31,280 bases of DNA. It comes from Nemertoderma westbladi (lineage: Eukaryota; Xenacoelomorpha; Nemertodermatida; Nemertodermatidae). Each line of letters starts with the position of its first letter. Positions within the stretch are counted from its first letter, which is position 1. The DNA lies in assembly GCA_032718475.1 (NCBI GenBank), contig JAUCBJ010006196.1, positions 1 through 31,280 on the forward strand, in the 5' to 3' direction. This document shows positions 1 to 10,671 of the stretch, in pieces. The translations under genes and the position numbers were made by a program. The notes beneath the pieces were generated by a model. It saw only the letters and a program-made list of their open reading frames with translations, was not told the origin of the DNA and did no database searches.

Positions 1-631
1 ATGCAGACTTGCATTAAAGTCTCCCAGGAATGTTAAGAATGCATGCTGATCCTCTCCATCCGTAGCTGCTTGTAGATTCTGGTAGAAATTTTCCGCCTCT
101 TCTACAGGGGCAACACTAGTTGGAGAGTAGCACACAATCAGAACCACCTTAGGAAACTTCTTAGCCAATCTTCCAGAACATGAGAAGTGGCAACGGATGA
201 TGCGGTTAGAGATTTGGTCTATTTTGTCCAATGCTGCATGTGCAGTTGGATTCATCAATAGACCAATTCCACCATTGCCACTATCATCTGCTGAAGCGAG
301 GGCGAGTCGCCAACCGCCCCCCCCCCCCCATGTCCTTAATCAGAACCTCATCAGTATGTCCAGTCTGCATTCGGTGCTCTTGAACACCCACTGCACTAAG
401 AGAAAGCTTATCTGCCAAGGCAGTCAGCTCACCTTGTCGCATTGGGGACCCGAGTGTTAGGGTGTTTACTGAGGCTAGCCTAGTGGCTTGCCTCAGATTC
501 ACCAATGGCTTTGTTGGTCGGGGTGGAACATGAGAGTAGTCTCCAACTCCAGAATCCCTCTCCCCCTCACAATCTGGCCTCCCTGGTGACCCAGGGTTTG
601 GGCCAGAAAGGTCATCAGGAAAGGGACTCAA
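1..631 (-). pseudogene. LINE endonuclease (APE-type) fragment, broken
   Basis: Minus-strand reading gives the N-terminal part of an apurinic-type endonuclease as found in non-LTR retrotransposons. A conserved start contains ASVNTLTLG and VGVQEHRM (about 480-380). After a C-tract at 317-329 (G-run in sense) the reading continues in another frame with GGIGLLMNP, CYSPTSV and the catalytic-type motif LGDFNA near the left edge. The fragment continues beyond base 1. The frame change at the homopolymer indicates a dead copy or a homopolymer sequencing error. The family is typical of RTE/CR1/Jockey-like elements, but I cannot decide which. The open frame from 631 also covers weakly conserved leader residues, so the true protein start is uncertain. 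Confidence 0.75.
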
Positions 632-1864
632 AGAATTGTTTGCCGCTCTCTCTCTCCAGTAGGGGGTGAGACAGGCAGCCGGTCAGGAGATAACTGACGC
701 CTGTGAGGCCGATTGTGTCCAGTCATTCCACTGGCCTCTAGTGGCTGGACCTCCGCATTACTAATGATATCCATAGTGGGGGTTGGGGGGTGCTTTTTTT
801 GCCGAGTCAGCTCTCGGGGCAAATACCACACCCTGGTTTGCCATTCCACAGGGTGGGTGTCGCAGTGGTGTCAGATATGAGGCCCATCACCCATATCTAC
901 TCTGGCGCACATGACCCACCATTGGCTGTGCAGCTCATCTGCTGGGTCATGCCCTGTACCCCTGCTGCCAGGTGCAGGTCGCAGTGAAGTGCACTCAGAG
1001 TGGACATGAGAACACTCTACTCCTGACCAGCCATTCGTAGATCACCATCTGCCTGGCCAGGCCATATACCCCTGCATCCAAGTATATGGGTCCTTAATCC
1101 AGGACCAAGGGCGTCCTTATCCCAGAACGAAGGGGGTCCTAGTTACAGGACCAGATTTGCCCTAGTAAGAGGGTCTATGCAGCTACTACAGGTGGCACCT
1201 CCTTTATGCTGCATGGAGGTGGCAAGTTTTCTTGATCAATGACCCAGAATACCTGACCTGACTTGACCAGTATTGTAAAACTATTGTAAATTATTTGACA
1301 ATCACAATACCACACAATAATAATGTTCAAAATACTTGTAGGCTACACCCAGACACCCACGCAACAATGTTGTATTACCTTTTGGTTATTTTTAATTTTA
1401 TTGCCTATAAACGTTTTCTGGGTTCAAAAGTAAATTTTTACCCTTTACAACCATTTTTACTATAAGCAGATAATGTTGAAGAATAACTGCGGTGTATGGT
1501 GTAACTGGTGGAATATCGACCATTTTTAGATGCTTGTAGCTAGTAATTGAAAGCAAAAATAAAAATTCTGACTCACCCACCCAGGAGGAGTTGCTTGATT
1601 CTATCTCTTTTTCAATTTTCATGTAATCTCAATAACAATTGGAGGCACTTCTCCTGATGAAATTAAACAGGTGTTGGACCGAGGAATTTGAAACATCTGT
1701 TATAATTGAAAAACTTTGCGAAGGAAGCTCTATTTTGAAGTCTTTGCAACAACTATAACTAAATCGAAACTTCGCGGTAAAAAATAAAAAGCGTATCATT
1801 ATAAAGTATTTATTTCTTTAAAACTTTATAAAAGCCTTTTTTTTTTAATATTTTGTGCATGAGT
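632..1864. other. Non-coding spacer, probably including LINE leader
   Basis: No convincing gene. The part up to about 1250 is less AT-rich, contains repeated phrases about 'ggaccaa', 'ggtcc' and 'ctggccagg', and directly adjoins the LINE fragment, so it may be that element's 5' region on the minus strand (inference). From 1250 to 1864 the sequence is AT-rich and featureless. Confidence 0.4.
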
Positions 1865-1889
1865 GGGGGGGGGGGGGGGGGGGGGGGGG
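1865..1889 (+). repeat. Poly(G) tract, 25 G
   Basis: An uninterrupted run of 25 G in AT-rich surroundings. Similar runs occur at 11588-11599, 28027-28050 and 30172-30190. Lengths may be imprecise because homopolymers are poorly sequenced. Confidence 0.95.
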
Positions 1890-2018
1890 TAATCAAAATT
1901 CGACGTGTTCTGGCATTTATGAATGGGCCCTTATATTGGGATTTCCCGGGCCCCTTACTGGGTCCCACCACGCCACTGAACCAAAATACTAAAATTAATC
2001 GCCTCTACAACCAAATCA

Positions 2019-2038
2019 GATAAGATAAGATAAGATAA
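2019..2038 (+). repeat. (GATAA)4 microsatellite
   Basis: Four tandem GATAA units about 290 bases upstream of the UXS1-like start codon. They could serve as clustered GATA-factor sites, but that is only inference from the motif. A GGAAGTG-type short repeat follows at 2144-2177 in the presumed 5' untranslated region. Confidence 0.8.
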
Positions 2039-2308
2039 CATACCGGTACCATTTTTTACTTCCTTTTTTTACAATACTTATTTACTTTCACTTCCATATT
2101 TAACTGGCAGATAAACAATTCAAATTCCTGCAAGTAGTTAAAAGGAAGTGGATAAGTGGAAGTGGAAGTGGAAGTAGTGTACCAGTATAAGGGCCTACAG
2201 GTAGCAGGTAGGCCTATCAAAACATACGCAGATCAGCAGTTATGCTATGCCCACATCTCTAAAAGTTGCAAGTGCAAAGTGACAGGAATATCAGTACCGG
2301 TACCGGTA

Positions 2309-3508
2309 ATGTATTCGCGGCGCCCACTTCCGAATAAACTGATTTTTGGACTCATACTACTAACTATATCGCTCATCTCCTTACTGCTCTACCGGTACAT
2401 CAACTCTCAGATCGATGTAATAGCCCGTTCCCACGCGGAACGCATCGTAGCCAACTCCCTGCGTTCCTACCACCGTACCGTGGTGGCCCCGTTCCTGGAC
2501 GCCCGTCGCCGCCCCTCGGGGGACCCCGCTCCCCTCCCCCGGGTCGCCAACCTCCCTGAGTCACAGCGGAAACGCATCCTAGTTACCGGCGGAGCCGGCT
2601 TCGTAGGCTCGCACCTCGTGGACCGGTTGCTACGCGACGGACACTCCGTAATCGCGGTGGACAACTTTTTCACGGGTCGGCAACAGAACGTCGCCGGCTG
2701 GGCGGGGCACCCCAACTTCGAGTTGATCCACCACGATGTAGTCCGACCGCTTTACGTCGAGGTGGACGAGGTCTACCATCTAGCATCCCCGGCCTCCCCG
2801 ATCCACTACATGTACAACCCGATAAAAACGATAAAAACCAACTCGTTAGGTACAATGAACGCGTTGGGGTTAGCGAAACGCGTACGAGCGCGGTTCTTAC
2901 TCGCGTCTACTTCCGAGGTATACGGAGACCCGGAAGTCCATCCTCAGAGCGAGAGTTACTACGGCAACGTGAATCCTATTGGCCCGCGCTCCTGCTACGA
3001 CGAGGGCAAGCGAGTCGCAGAGGCGATGACGTACGCGTACTTCCGGCAGGAGGGTTTGGATGTGCGCGTCGCGCGGATATTCAACACGTACGGACCGAGG
3101 ATGAGGTCTGCCGACGGGCGGGTCGTTAGTAACTTTATACTGGCGGCGTTGCGAGGGGAGCCTCTGGTGGTCCACGGTTCCGGTAGACAGACGAGGTCAT
3201 TCCAGTACGTGGACGACCTGGTGGAGGGGCTGGTTCGCTTGATGGGCTCGAACTATACGGAACCCGTTAACCTGGGGAACCCCGAGGAGTACTCGATGCT
3301 AGAGTTGGCCGCTAAGGTCGTAGGGTTGACTGGGAGTGGGAGCGAGTTGCGGTTCGTGGCGCGGCCCGTAGACGACCCGGAGAGGAGGAGGCCGGATATC
3401 GCTCGGGCCAAGGCCGTGCTGGGGTGGGCGCCCAGGGTGTCTGTGGATGAAGGACTCAATGCAACCATACAGTACTTCCGTAGTGAGTTGTTATTGAGTC
3501 AAGAGTGA
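2309..3508 (+). CDS. UXS1: UDP-glucuronic acid decarboxylase (UDP-xylose synthase)
   Basis: The 399-residue product closely resembles animal UXS1, a Golgi/ER type II membrane enzyme that converts UDP-glucuronate to UDP-xylose, the donor that starts glycosaminoglycan chains. A short cytosolic stretch is followed by one membrane segment (residues 10-31). A stem leads to an extended-SDR domain with the NAD-binding motif [10 protein letters not shown] (93-102), STSEVYG (200-206), catalytic YDEGK (230-234) and [10 protein letters not shown] (256-265). The ATG at 2309 is chosen because it is the only in-frame ATG ahead of the domain; the frame is open upstream to 2156 but there begins with GTG. It has a purine at -3. 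The length is near the usual 400-420. The gene has no introns and is much more GC-rich than its surroundings, which suggests retroposition, yet all key motifs are intact. It probably lies within an upstream SUCLG2 intron on the same strand. Confidence 0.95.
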   Translation: MYSRRPLPNKLIFGLILLTISLISLLLYRYINSQIDVIARSHAERIVANSLRSYHRTVVAPFLDARRRPSGDPAPLPRVANLPESQRKRILVTGGAGFVGSHLVDRLLRDGHSVIAVDNFFTGRQQNVAGWAGHPNFELIHHDVVRPLYVEVDEVYHLASPASPIHYMYNPIKTIKTNSLGTMNALGLAKRVRARFLLASTSEVYGDPEVHPQSESYYGNVNPIGPRSCYDEGKRVAEAMTYAYFRQEGLDVRVARIFNTYGPRMRSADGRVVSNFILAALRGEPLVVHGSGRQTRSFQYVDDLVEGLVRLMGSNYTEPVNLGNPEEYSMLELAAKVVGLTGSGSELRFVARPVDDPERRRPDIARAKAVLGWAPRVSVDEGLNATIQYFRSELLLSQE

Positions 3509-3819
3509 AATCCTTTCTGAACAATGTATCCTACTTAAACGGTGCAAGTTGTTAACGTGTTGAACTGCGTATAAAACTGCTAAACTGCTTTTTATATTGT
3601 GAATATTTTTTTGTTAATTTTTACTTAAAATTATTTGTGTTTAAAATGATTATTCAAAGGAATTTTCAATGTTTGTGTTGTACATAAAATCGGTGCTATA
3701 ATGAATATGTTTTTATATAAACAAGCCACGCCATTAATTTGTCAGATGATATTTTCTTTAAATTAATGCAAAACCCGCCTTGGCGAATTAATATCCCGCC
3801 TCAATGTTACATTCTCAAT
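3509..3819 (+). other. UXS1 3' flank, AT-rich
   Basis: No gene. This is probable 3' untranslated sequence of the UXS1-like gene. I see no poly(A) tail or flanking duplication that would mark a fresh retrocopy. Confidence 0.5.
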
Positions 3820-3915
3820 TTAGGGAAAGGAGCAGGTTACAGTGGCACGATATTTTAACGAAAACAATAAACTAAACACAATAGAACAGGTTGCAGTTTT
3901 ATTTTTGAGAATAAT
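3820..3915 (+). repeat. Dispersed repeat, copy 1
   Basis: It shares a string of phrases in the same order with 26170-26275: agggaaag, gcaggttacagtg, aaaacaata, a cagttt(t)/ttttgaga stretch. The copies are diverged. This is probably an old unclassified interspersed element. Confidence 0.6.
3866..3871 (+). terminator. Candidate poly(A) signal AATAAA
   Basis: An AATAAA about 360 bases after the UXS1 stop codon. It lies within a dispersed repeat (3820-3915), so its use by the gene is uncertain. Confidence 0.3.
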
Positions 3916-4070
3916 CAGCTGTTATTTGCGTCGAATTTCCCCTGGAGAGGGATGAATTTTTATTGCGTCCAGCCTGCCCCTATTTGCATTTAAATACCAT
4001 TTAAAAGATGCAAAGCAGATATGCGGTCTGGCACGTCCACTTAAAATCTTTGCGCCGAAACGAAAGCTGA

Positions 4071-4105
4071 ACTGGCCCCCATGCGAGGATCGAACCCACG
4101 ACTTC
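4071..4105 (-). repeat. tRNA-like T-arm / B-box fragment (possible SINE)
   Basis: The minus strand carries GGTTCGATCC (4087-4096), which matches a pol III B box. It lies in a plausible five-base-pair T-stem followed by a short acceptor-like end. No anticodon arm or A box is recognisable, so this is not a full tRNA. It is more likely a piece of a tRNA-derived SINE. Confidence 0.35.
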
Positions 4106-4176
4106 CACAGAGGTGTGAATTCAAGTCAACATTTCCCACCAACAAAGTAATTAAGGTATCTTACCTTTTATTTCAG

Positions 4177-4319
4177 TAAATGGTGCTGGACTCGCTATGG
4201 CTACAATGGATATTATTAAACTACATGGGGGCGAACCTGCCAACTTTTTAGATGTTGGTGGTAATGTTCAGGAGAAACAAGTTTTCCAAGCCTTCAAACT
4301 TCTAACTGCCGACACTAGG
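4177..4319 (+). CDS. SUCLG2: Succinyl-CoA ligase (GDP-forming) beta subunit, penultimate exon
   Basis: The exon follows a tttatttcag acceptor. It starts with two bases that complete a split codon, then encodes [20 protein letters not shown] and further residues to FKLLTADTR, ending in phase 0 at AGG before GTAAGT. This is the conserved C-terminal ligase region of the mitochondrial succinyl-CoA synthetase beta subunit, which works in the TCA cycle with a SUCLG1 alpha subunit. Together with the last exon the sequence is closer to the GTP-type (SUCLG2) than the ATP-type (SUCLA2) paralogue: [12 protein letters not shown] and LEGTN are SUCLG2-like and the C-terminus is short. The preceding exon should end just before the VNGAG motif; I do not see it in 1-4176. 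The last about 20 bases of this exon are the seed of the tandem array that follows. Confidence 0.93.
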
Positions 4320-4326
4320 GTAAGTT
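4320..4326 (+). promoter_or_regulatory. 5' splice site of SUCLG2 intron
   Basis: AGG|GTAAGTT matches the U1-complementary donor consensus from -1 to +6. Conserved protein sequence before it (LLTAD) and the terminal exon restart at VNAILVN fix this as the true junction. Reading through gives two more codons and then an in-frame TAA (4326-4328). Confidence 0.9.
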
Positions 4327-7300
4327 AACTCGATACTAGGTTAAGTTAACTACTAACTACCGACACTAGGGTAAGTTAACTCGACACTAGGTTAAGTTAA
4401 CTACTAACTACCGACACTAGGGTAAGTTAACTGCTAACTGCCGACACTAGGGTAAGTTAACTCGACACTAGGTTAAGTTAACTACTAACTACCGACACTA
4501 GGGTAAGTTAACTGCTAACTACCGACACTAGGGTAAGTTAACTCGACACTAGGTTAAGTTAACTACTAACTACCGACACTAGGGTAAGTTAACTGCTAAC
4601 TACCGACACTAGGGTAAGTTAACTCGACACTAGGTTAAGTTAACTACTAACTACCGACACTAGGGTAAGTTAACTCGATACTAGGTTAAGTTAACTACTA
4701 ACTACCGACACTAGGGTAAGTTAACTGTTAACTACCGACACTAGGGTAAGTTAACTCGACACTAGGTTAAGTTAACTACTAACTACCGACACTAGGGTAA
4801 GTTAACTGCTAACTACCGACACTAGGGTAAGTTAACTCGATACTAGGTTAAGTTAACTACTAACTACCGACACTAGGGTAAGTTAACTCGATACTAGGTT
4901 AAGTTAACTACTAACTACCGACACTCGGGTAAGTTAACTGCTAACTGCCGACACTAGGGTAAGTTAACTCGACACTAGGTTAAGTTAACTACTAACTACC
5001 GACACTAGGGTAAGTTAACTGCTAACTACCGACACTAGGGTAAGTTAACTCGACACTAGGTTAAGTTAACTACTAACTACCGACACTAGGGTAAGTTAAC
5101 TGCTAACTACCGACACTAGGGTAAGAGTTAACTCGACACAAGGTTAAGTTAACTACTAACTACCGACACTAGGGTAAGTTAACTGCTAACTACCGACACT
5201 AGGGTAAGTTAACTCGACACTAGGTTAAGTTAACTACTAACTACCGACACTAGGGTAAGTTAACTGCTAACTACCGACACTAGGGTAAGTTAACTCGACA
5301 CTAGGTTTAGTTAACTACGAACTACGGACACTACGGTAAGTTAACTCGACACTAGGTTAAGTTAACTACTAACTACCGACACTACGGTAAGTTAACTCGA
5401 CACTAGGTTAAGTTAACTACTAACTACCGACACTAGGGTAAGTTAACTCGACACTAGGTTAAGTTAACTACTAACTACCGACACTAGGGTAAGTTAACTG
5501 CTAACTGCCGACACTAGTATAAGTTAACTCGACACTAGGTTAAGTTAACTACTAACTACCGACACTGCGGTAAGTTAACTCGACACTAGGTTAAGTTAAC
5601 TGCTAACTACCGACACTAGGGTAAGTTAACTCGTCACTAGGTTAAGTTAACTACTAACTACCGACACTAGGGTAAGTTAACTGCCGACACTAGGGTAAGT
5701 TAACTCGACACTAGGTTAAGTTAACTACTAACTACCGACACTAGGGTAAGTTAACTGCTAACTACCGACACTAGGGTAAGTTAACTCGACACTAGGTTAA
5801 GTTAACTACTAACTACCGACACTACGGTAAGTTAACTCGACACTAGGTTAAGATAACTACTAACTACAGACACTAGGGTAAGTTAACTCGACACTAGGTT
5901 AAGTTAACTACTAACTACCGACACTAGGGTAAGTTAACTGCTAACTGCCGACACTAGGATAAGTTAACTCGACACTAGGTTAAGTTAACTACTAACTACC
6001 GACACTAGGGTAAGTTAACTCGACACTAGGTTAAGTTAACTACTAACTACCGACACTAGGGTAAGTTAACTCGACACTAGGTTAAGTTAACTACTAACTA
6101 CCGACACTAGGGTAAGTTAACTCGACACTAGGTTAAGTTAACTACTAACTACCGACACTAGGGTAAGTTAACTGCTAACTACCGACACTAGGGTAAGTTA
6201 ACTCGACACTAGGTTAAGTTAACTACTAACTACCGGCACTAGGGTAAGTTACTCTAACTACCGACACTAGGGTAAGTTAACTGCTAACTACCGACACTAG
6301 GGTAAGTTAACTCGACACTAGGTTAAGTTAACTACTAACTACCGACACTAGGGTAAGTTAACTCGACACTAGGTTAAGTTAACTCTAACTACGACACTAG
6401 GTTAAGTTAACTACTAACTACCGACACTAGGGTAAGTTAACTCGACACTAGGTTAAGTTAACTACTAACTACCGACACTAGGGTAAGTTAACTGCTAACT
6501 ACCGACACTAGGGTAAGTTAACTCGACACTAGGTTAAGTTAACTACTAACTACCGGCACTAGGGTAAGTTAACTACTAACTACCGACACTAGGGTAAGTT
6601 AACTGCTAACTACCGACACTAGGGTAAGTTAACTCGACACTAGGTTAAGTTAACTACTAACTACCGGCACTAGGGTAAGTTAACTACTAACTACCGACAC
6701 TAGGGTAAGTTAACTGCTAACTACCGACACTAGGGTAAGTTAACTCGACACTAGGTTAAGTTAACTACTAACTACCGGCACTAGGGTAAGTTAACTCGAC
6801 ACTAGGTTAAGTTAACTACTAACTACCGACACTAGTTAAGTTAACTACTAACTACCGACACTAGGGTAAGTTAACTCGACACTAGGTTAAGTTAACTACT
6901 AACTAGCGAGACTAGGTTAAGTTCACTACTAACTACCGACACTAGGGAAAGTTAACTCGACACTAGGTTAAGTTAACTACTAACTAGCGAGACTAGGTTA
7001 AGTTCACTACTAACTACCGACACTAGGGTAAGTTAACTACTAACTAGCGAGACTAGGTTAAGTTCACTACTAACTACCGACACTAGGGTAAGTTAACTCG
7101 ACACTAGGTTAAGTTAACTACTAACTAGCGACACTAGGTTAAGTTAACTACTAACTACCGACACTTAGGGTAAGTTAACCTACCCACACTAGGGTAAGTT
7201 AACTCGACAGTAGGTTAAGTTAACTGCTTACTACCGACACTAGTTAAGTTAACTACTAACTACCGACACTAGGGTAAGTTAACTCGACACTAGGTTAAGT

Positions 7301-9143
7301 TAACTACTAACTAGCGACACTAGGTTAAGTTAACTACTAACTAGCGAGACTAGGTTAAGTTCACTACTAACTACCAACACTAGGGTAAGTTAACTCGACA
7401 CTAGGTTAAGTTAACTACTAACTACCGGCACTAGGGTAAGTTAACTACTAACTACCGACACTAGGGGAAGTTAACTGCTAACTACCGACACTAGGGTAAG
7501 TTAACTCGACACTAGGTTAAGTTAACTACTAACTACCGGCACTAGGGTAAGTTAACTAGACACTAGGTTAAGTTAACTACTAACTACCGACACTAGTTAA
7601 GTTAACTACTAACTACCGACACTAGGGTAAGTTAACTCGACACTAGGTTAATTTAACTACTAACTAGCGAGACTAGGTTAAGTTCACTACTAACTACCGA
7701 CACTAGGGTAAGTTAACTCGACACTAGGTTAAGTTAACTACTAACTAGCGAGACTAGGTTAAGTTCACTACTAACTACCGACACTAGGGTAAGTTAACTC
7801 GACACTAGGTTAAGTTAACTACTAACTACCGACACTAGTTAAGTTAATTACTAACTACCGACACTAGGGTAAGTTAACTCGACACTAGGTTAAGTTAACT
7901 ACTAACTAGCGAGACTAGGTTAAGTTCACTACTAACTACCGACACTAGGGTAAGTTAACTCGACACTAGGTTAAGTTAACTACTAACTAGCGAGACTAGG
8001 TTAAGTTCACTACTAACTACCGACACTAGGGTAAGTTAACTCGACACTAGGTTAAGTTAACTACTAACTAGCGACACTAGGTTAAGTTAACTACTAACTA
8101 CCGACACTTAGGGTAAGTTAACCTACCCACACTAGGGTAAGTTAACTCGACAGTAGGTTAAGTTAACTGCTTACTACCGACATTAGTTAAGTTAACTACT
8201 AACTACCGACACTAGGGTAAGTTAACTCGACACTAGGTTAAGTTAACTACTAACTAGCGACACTAGGTTAAGTTAACTACTAACTAGCGAGACTAGGTTA
8301 AGTTCACTACTAACTACCGACACTAGGGTAAGTTAACTCGACACTAGGTTAAGTTAACTACTAACTAGTGACACTAGGTTAAGTTAACTACTAACTACCG
8401 ACACTAGGGTAAGTTAACTCGACACTAGGTTAAGTTAACTACTAACTAGTGACACTAAGTTAAGTTAACTACTAACTACCGATACTAGGGTAAGTTAACT
8501 CGACACTAGGCTAAGCTAACTACTAACTACCGTCACTAGATTAAGTTAAATACTAACTACAGACACTAGGGTAACTTAACTCGACACTAGGCTAAGCTAA
8601 CTACTAACTACCGACACTAGGTTAAGTTAAATACTAACTACAGACACTAGGGTAAGTTAACTGCTAACTACCGACACTAGGGTAAGTTAACTCGACACTA
8701 GTTTAAGTTAACTACTAACTACCGACACTAGGGTAAGTTAACTACTAACTACCGACACTAGGGTATGTTAACTCGCCATTAGGTTAAGTTAACTACTAAC
8801 TACAGACACTAGGGTAAGTTAACTCGACACTAGGTTAAGTTAACTACTATCTAGCGACACTAGTTTAAGTTAACTACTAACTACCGACACTAGGGTAAGT
8901 TAACTACTAACTACCGACACTAGGGTATGTTAACTCGCCATTAGGTTAAGTTAACTACTAACTACCGACACTAGGGTAAGTTAACTCGACACTAGGTTAA
9001 GTTAACTTCTATCTAGCGACACTAGGTTAAGTTAACTACTAACTACCGACACTTAGGGTAAGTTAACTCGACACTAGGTTAAGTTAACTGCTAACTACCG
9101 ACACTAGGGTAAGTTAACTCGACACTAGGTTAAGTTAACTACT

Positions 9144-10340
9144 AACTACCGACGGGTAAGTTAACTGCTAACTACCGACGGGTAAGTTAACTACTAACTA
9201 CCGACACTTAGGGTAAGTTAACTCGACACTAGGTTAAGTTAACTGCTAACTACCGACGGGTAAGTTAACTGCTAACTACCGACGGGTAAGTTAACTGCTA
9301 ACTACCGACGGGTAAGTTAACTGCTAACTACCGACGGGTAAGTTAACTGCTAACTACCGACGGGTAAGTTAACTGCTAACTACCGACGGGTAAGTTAACT
9401 GCTAACTACCGACGGGTAAGTTAACTGCTAACTACCGACGGGTAAGTTAACTGCTAACTACCGACACTAGGGTAAGTTAACTCGCCATTAGGTTAAGTTA
9501 ACTACTAACTACCGACGGGTAAGTTAACTGCTAACTACCGACGGGTAAGTTAACTACTAACTACCGACACTTAGGGTAAGTTAACTCGACACTAGGTTAA
9601 GTTAACTGCTAACTACCGACGGGTAAGTTAACTGCTAACTACCGACGGGTAAGTTAACTACTAACTACCGACACTTAGGGTAAGTTAACTCGACACTAGG
9701 TTAAGTTAACTGCTAACTACCGACGGGTAAGTTAACTGCTAACTACCGACGGGTAAGTTAACTGCTAACTACCGACGGGTAAGTTAACTGCTAACTACCG
9801 ACGGGTAAGTTAACTGCTAACTACCGACGGGTAAGTTAACTGCTAACTACCGACGGGTAAGTTAACTGCTAACTACCGACACTAGGGTAAGTTAACTGCT
9901 AACTACCGACACTAGGGTAAGTTAACTACTAACTACCGACGGGTAAGTTAACTGCTAACTACCGACGGGTAAGTTAACTGCTAACTACCGACGGGTAAGT
10001 TAACTACTAACTACCGACACTTAGGGTAAGTTAACTCGACACTAGGTTAAGTTAACTGCTAACTACCGACGGGTAAGTTAACTGCTAACTACCGACGGGT
10101 AAGTTAACTGCTAACTACCGACGGGTAAGTTAACTGCTAACTACCGACGGGTAAGTTAACTGCTAACTACCGACGGGTAAGTTAACTGCTAACTACCGAC
10201 GGGTAAGTTAACTGCTAACTACCGACACTAGGGTAAGTTAACTGCTAACTACCGACACTAGGGTAAGTTAACTACTAACTACCGACGGGTAAGTTAACTG
10301 CTAACTACCGACGGGTAAGTTAACTGCTAACTACCGACAC
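9144..10340 (+). repeat. Distal 26-bp subarray
   Basis: The dominant unit here is 26 bp, CTGCTAACTACCGACGGGTA plus AGTTAA. It equals the 30-mer minus the four bases ACTA before GGG. It is interspersed with 30-mers and with a TTAGGGTAAG variant (near 9051, 9201, 9570, 9671, 10020). A block of about 350 bp starting with that variant is repeated from about 9671 to 10018 and again to about 10340. Confidence 0.9.
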
Positions 10341-10353
10341 TAGGATAAGCTAA

Positions 10354-10671
10354 TTAATTCATTAACTTTACGATTTTTGGTCGAGATTTCGACTTTCGAT
10401 GATTTTCAATCATCCCAGACAACGTAGAAAGTCACTAACGCCAAATTGACAAAAATATAGGTTAAATACATTTCTGCAAAATACCGTTCAACTATGTACT
10501 GTAATTATAACACAACAGAGTAGCCGTAATGACACGCTACGCCTTAATAAACGTTCGCCGTCTTATATAACGTTTAATCGCAAAAATTATAATAAAAATT
10601 ATTTATTAAAGCCCAACAACATTAACTATTATACCCCATTGCATCCATCTAACCTCACTAATTATCTGCAG
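10354..10671 (+). other. Intron tail and 3' splice site
   Basis: Unique AT-rich sequence between the array and the last SUCLG2 exon. It ends in attatctgcag at 10671. The pyrimidine tract is weak. Candidate branch points are the ctaac and ctaat words about 10-25 bases before the AG. Confidence 0.7.

Larger units (their letters stand above)
4300..10353 (+). repeat. 6-kb minisatellite derived from the SUCLG2 exon-intron junction
   Basis: A nearly uninterrupted tandem array fills the intron. The basic subunits are a 21-mer (CTCGACACTAGGTTAAGTTA plus A) and a 30-mer that differs at one position (ctActaac or ctGctaac) and contains CCGACACTAGGGTAAGTTAA. They combine as 21+30 (51 bp) or 21+30+30 (81 bp). 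The 30-mer is a close copy of the exon end CTAACTGCCGACACTAGG plus the donor GTAAGTTAA; some internal units even keep the exon's GCC codon (for example near 4440, 4945, 5510). A hand count finds about 125 GGTAAG cores. From about 6890 variants with GCGAGACTAGG and AGTTCACT appear. A marker variant with AACCTACCC recurs at 7177 and 8120, a 943-bp higher-order duplication. TAA stops occur in all forward frames, so the array is not coding. Confidence 0.97.

Noticed and set aside
2156-2308. N-terminal extension of UXS1
   Set aside because: The open frame begins at GTG in a GGAAGT repeat, has no ATG, and is not like known UXS proteins.
4071-4105. Functional tRNA gene
   Set aside because: Only a T-arm/B-box is visible; no anticodon or D arm.
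7166-10025. Telomere-like TTAGGG words in the array
   Set aside because: They are single-base insertion variants of CTAGGG units, never tandem TTAGGG.
4300-10353. CRISPR array
   Set aside because: The units are contiguous with no unique spacers, and the context is a eukaryotic intron.
10639-10671. Separate ORF starting before the last SUCLG2 exon
   Set aside because: It reads intron sequence; the acceptor AG and conserved VNAILVN fix the exon start.
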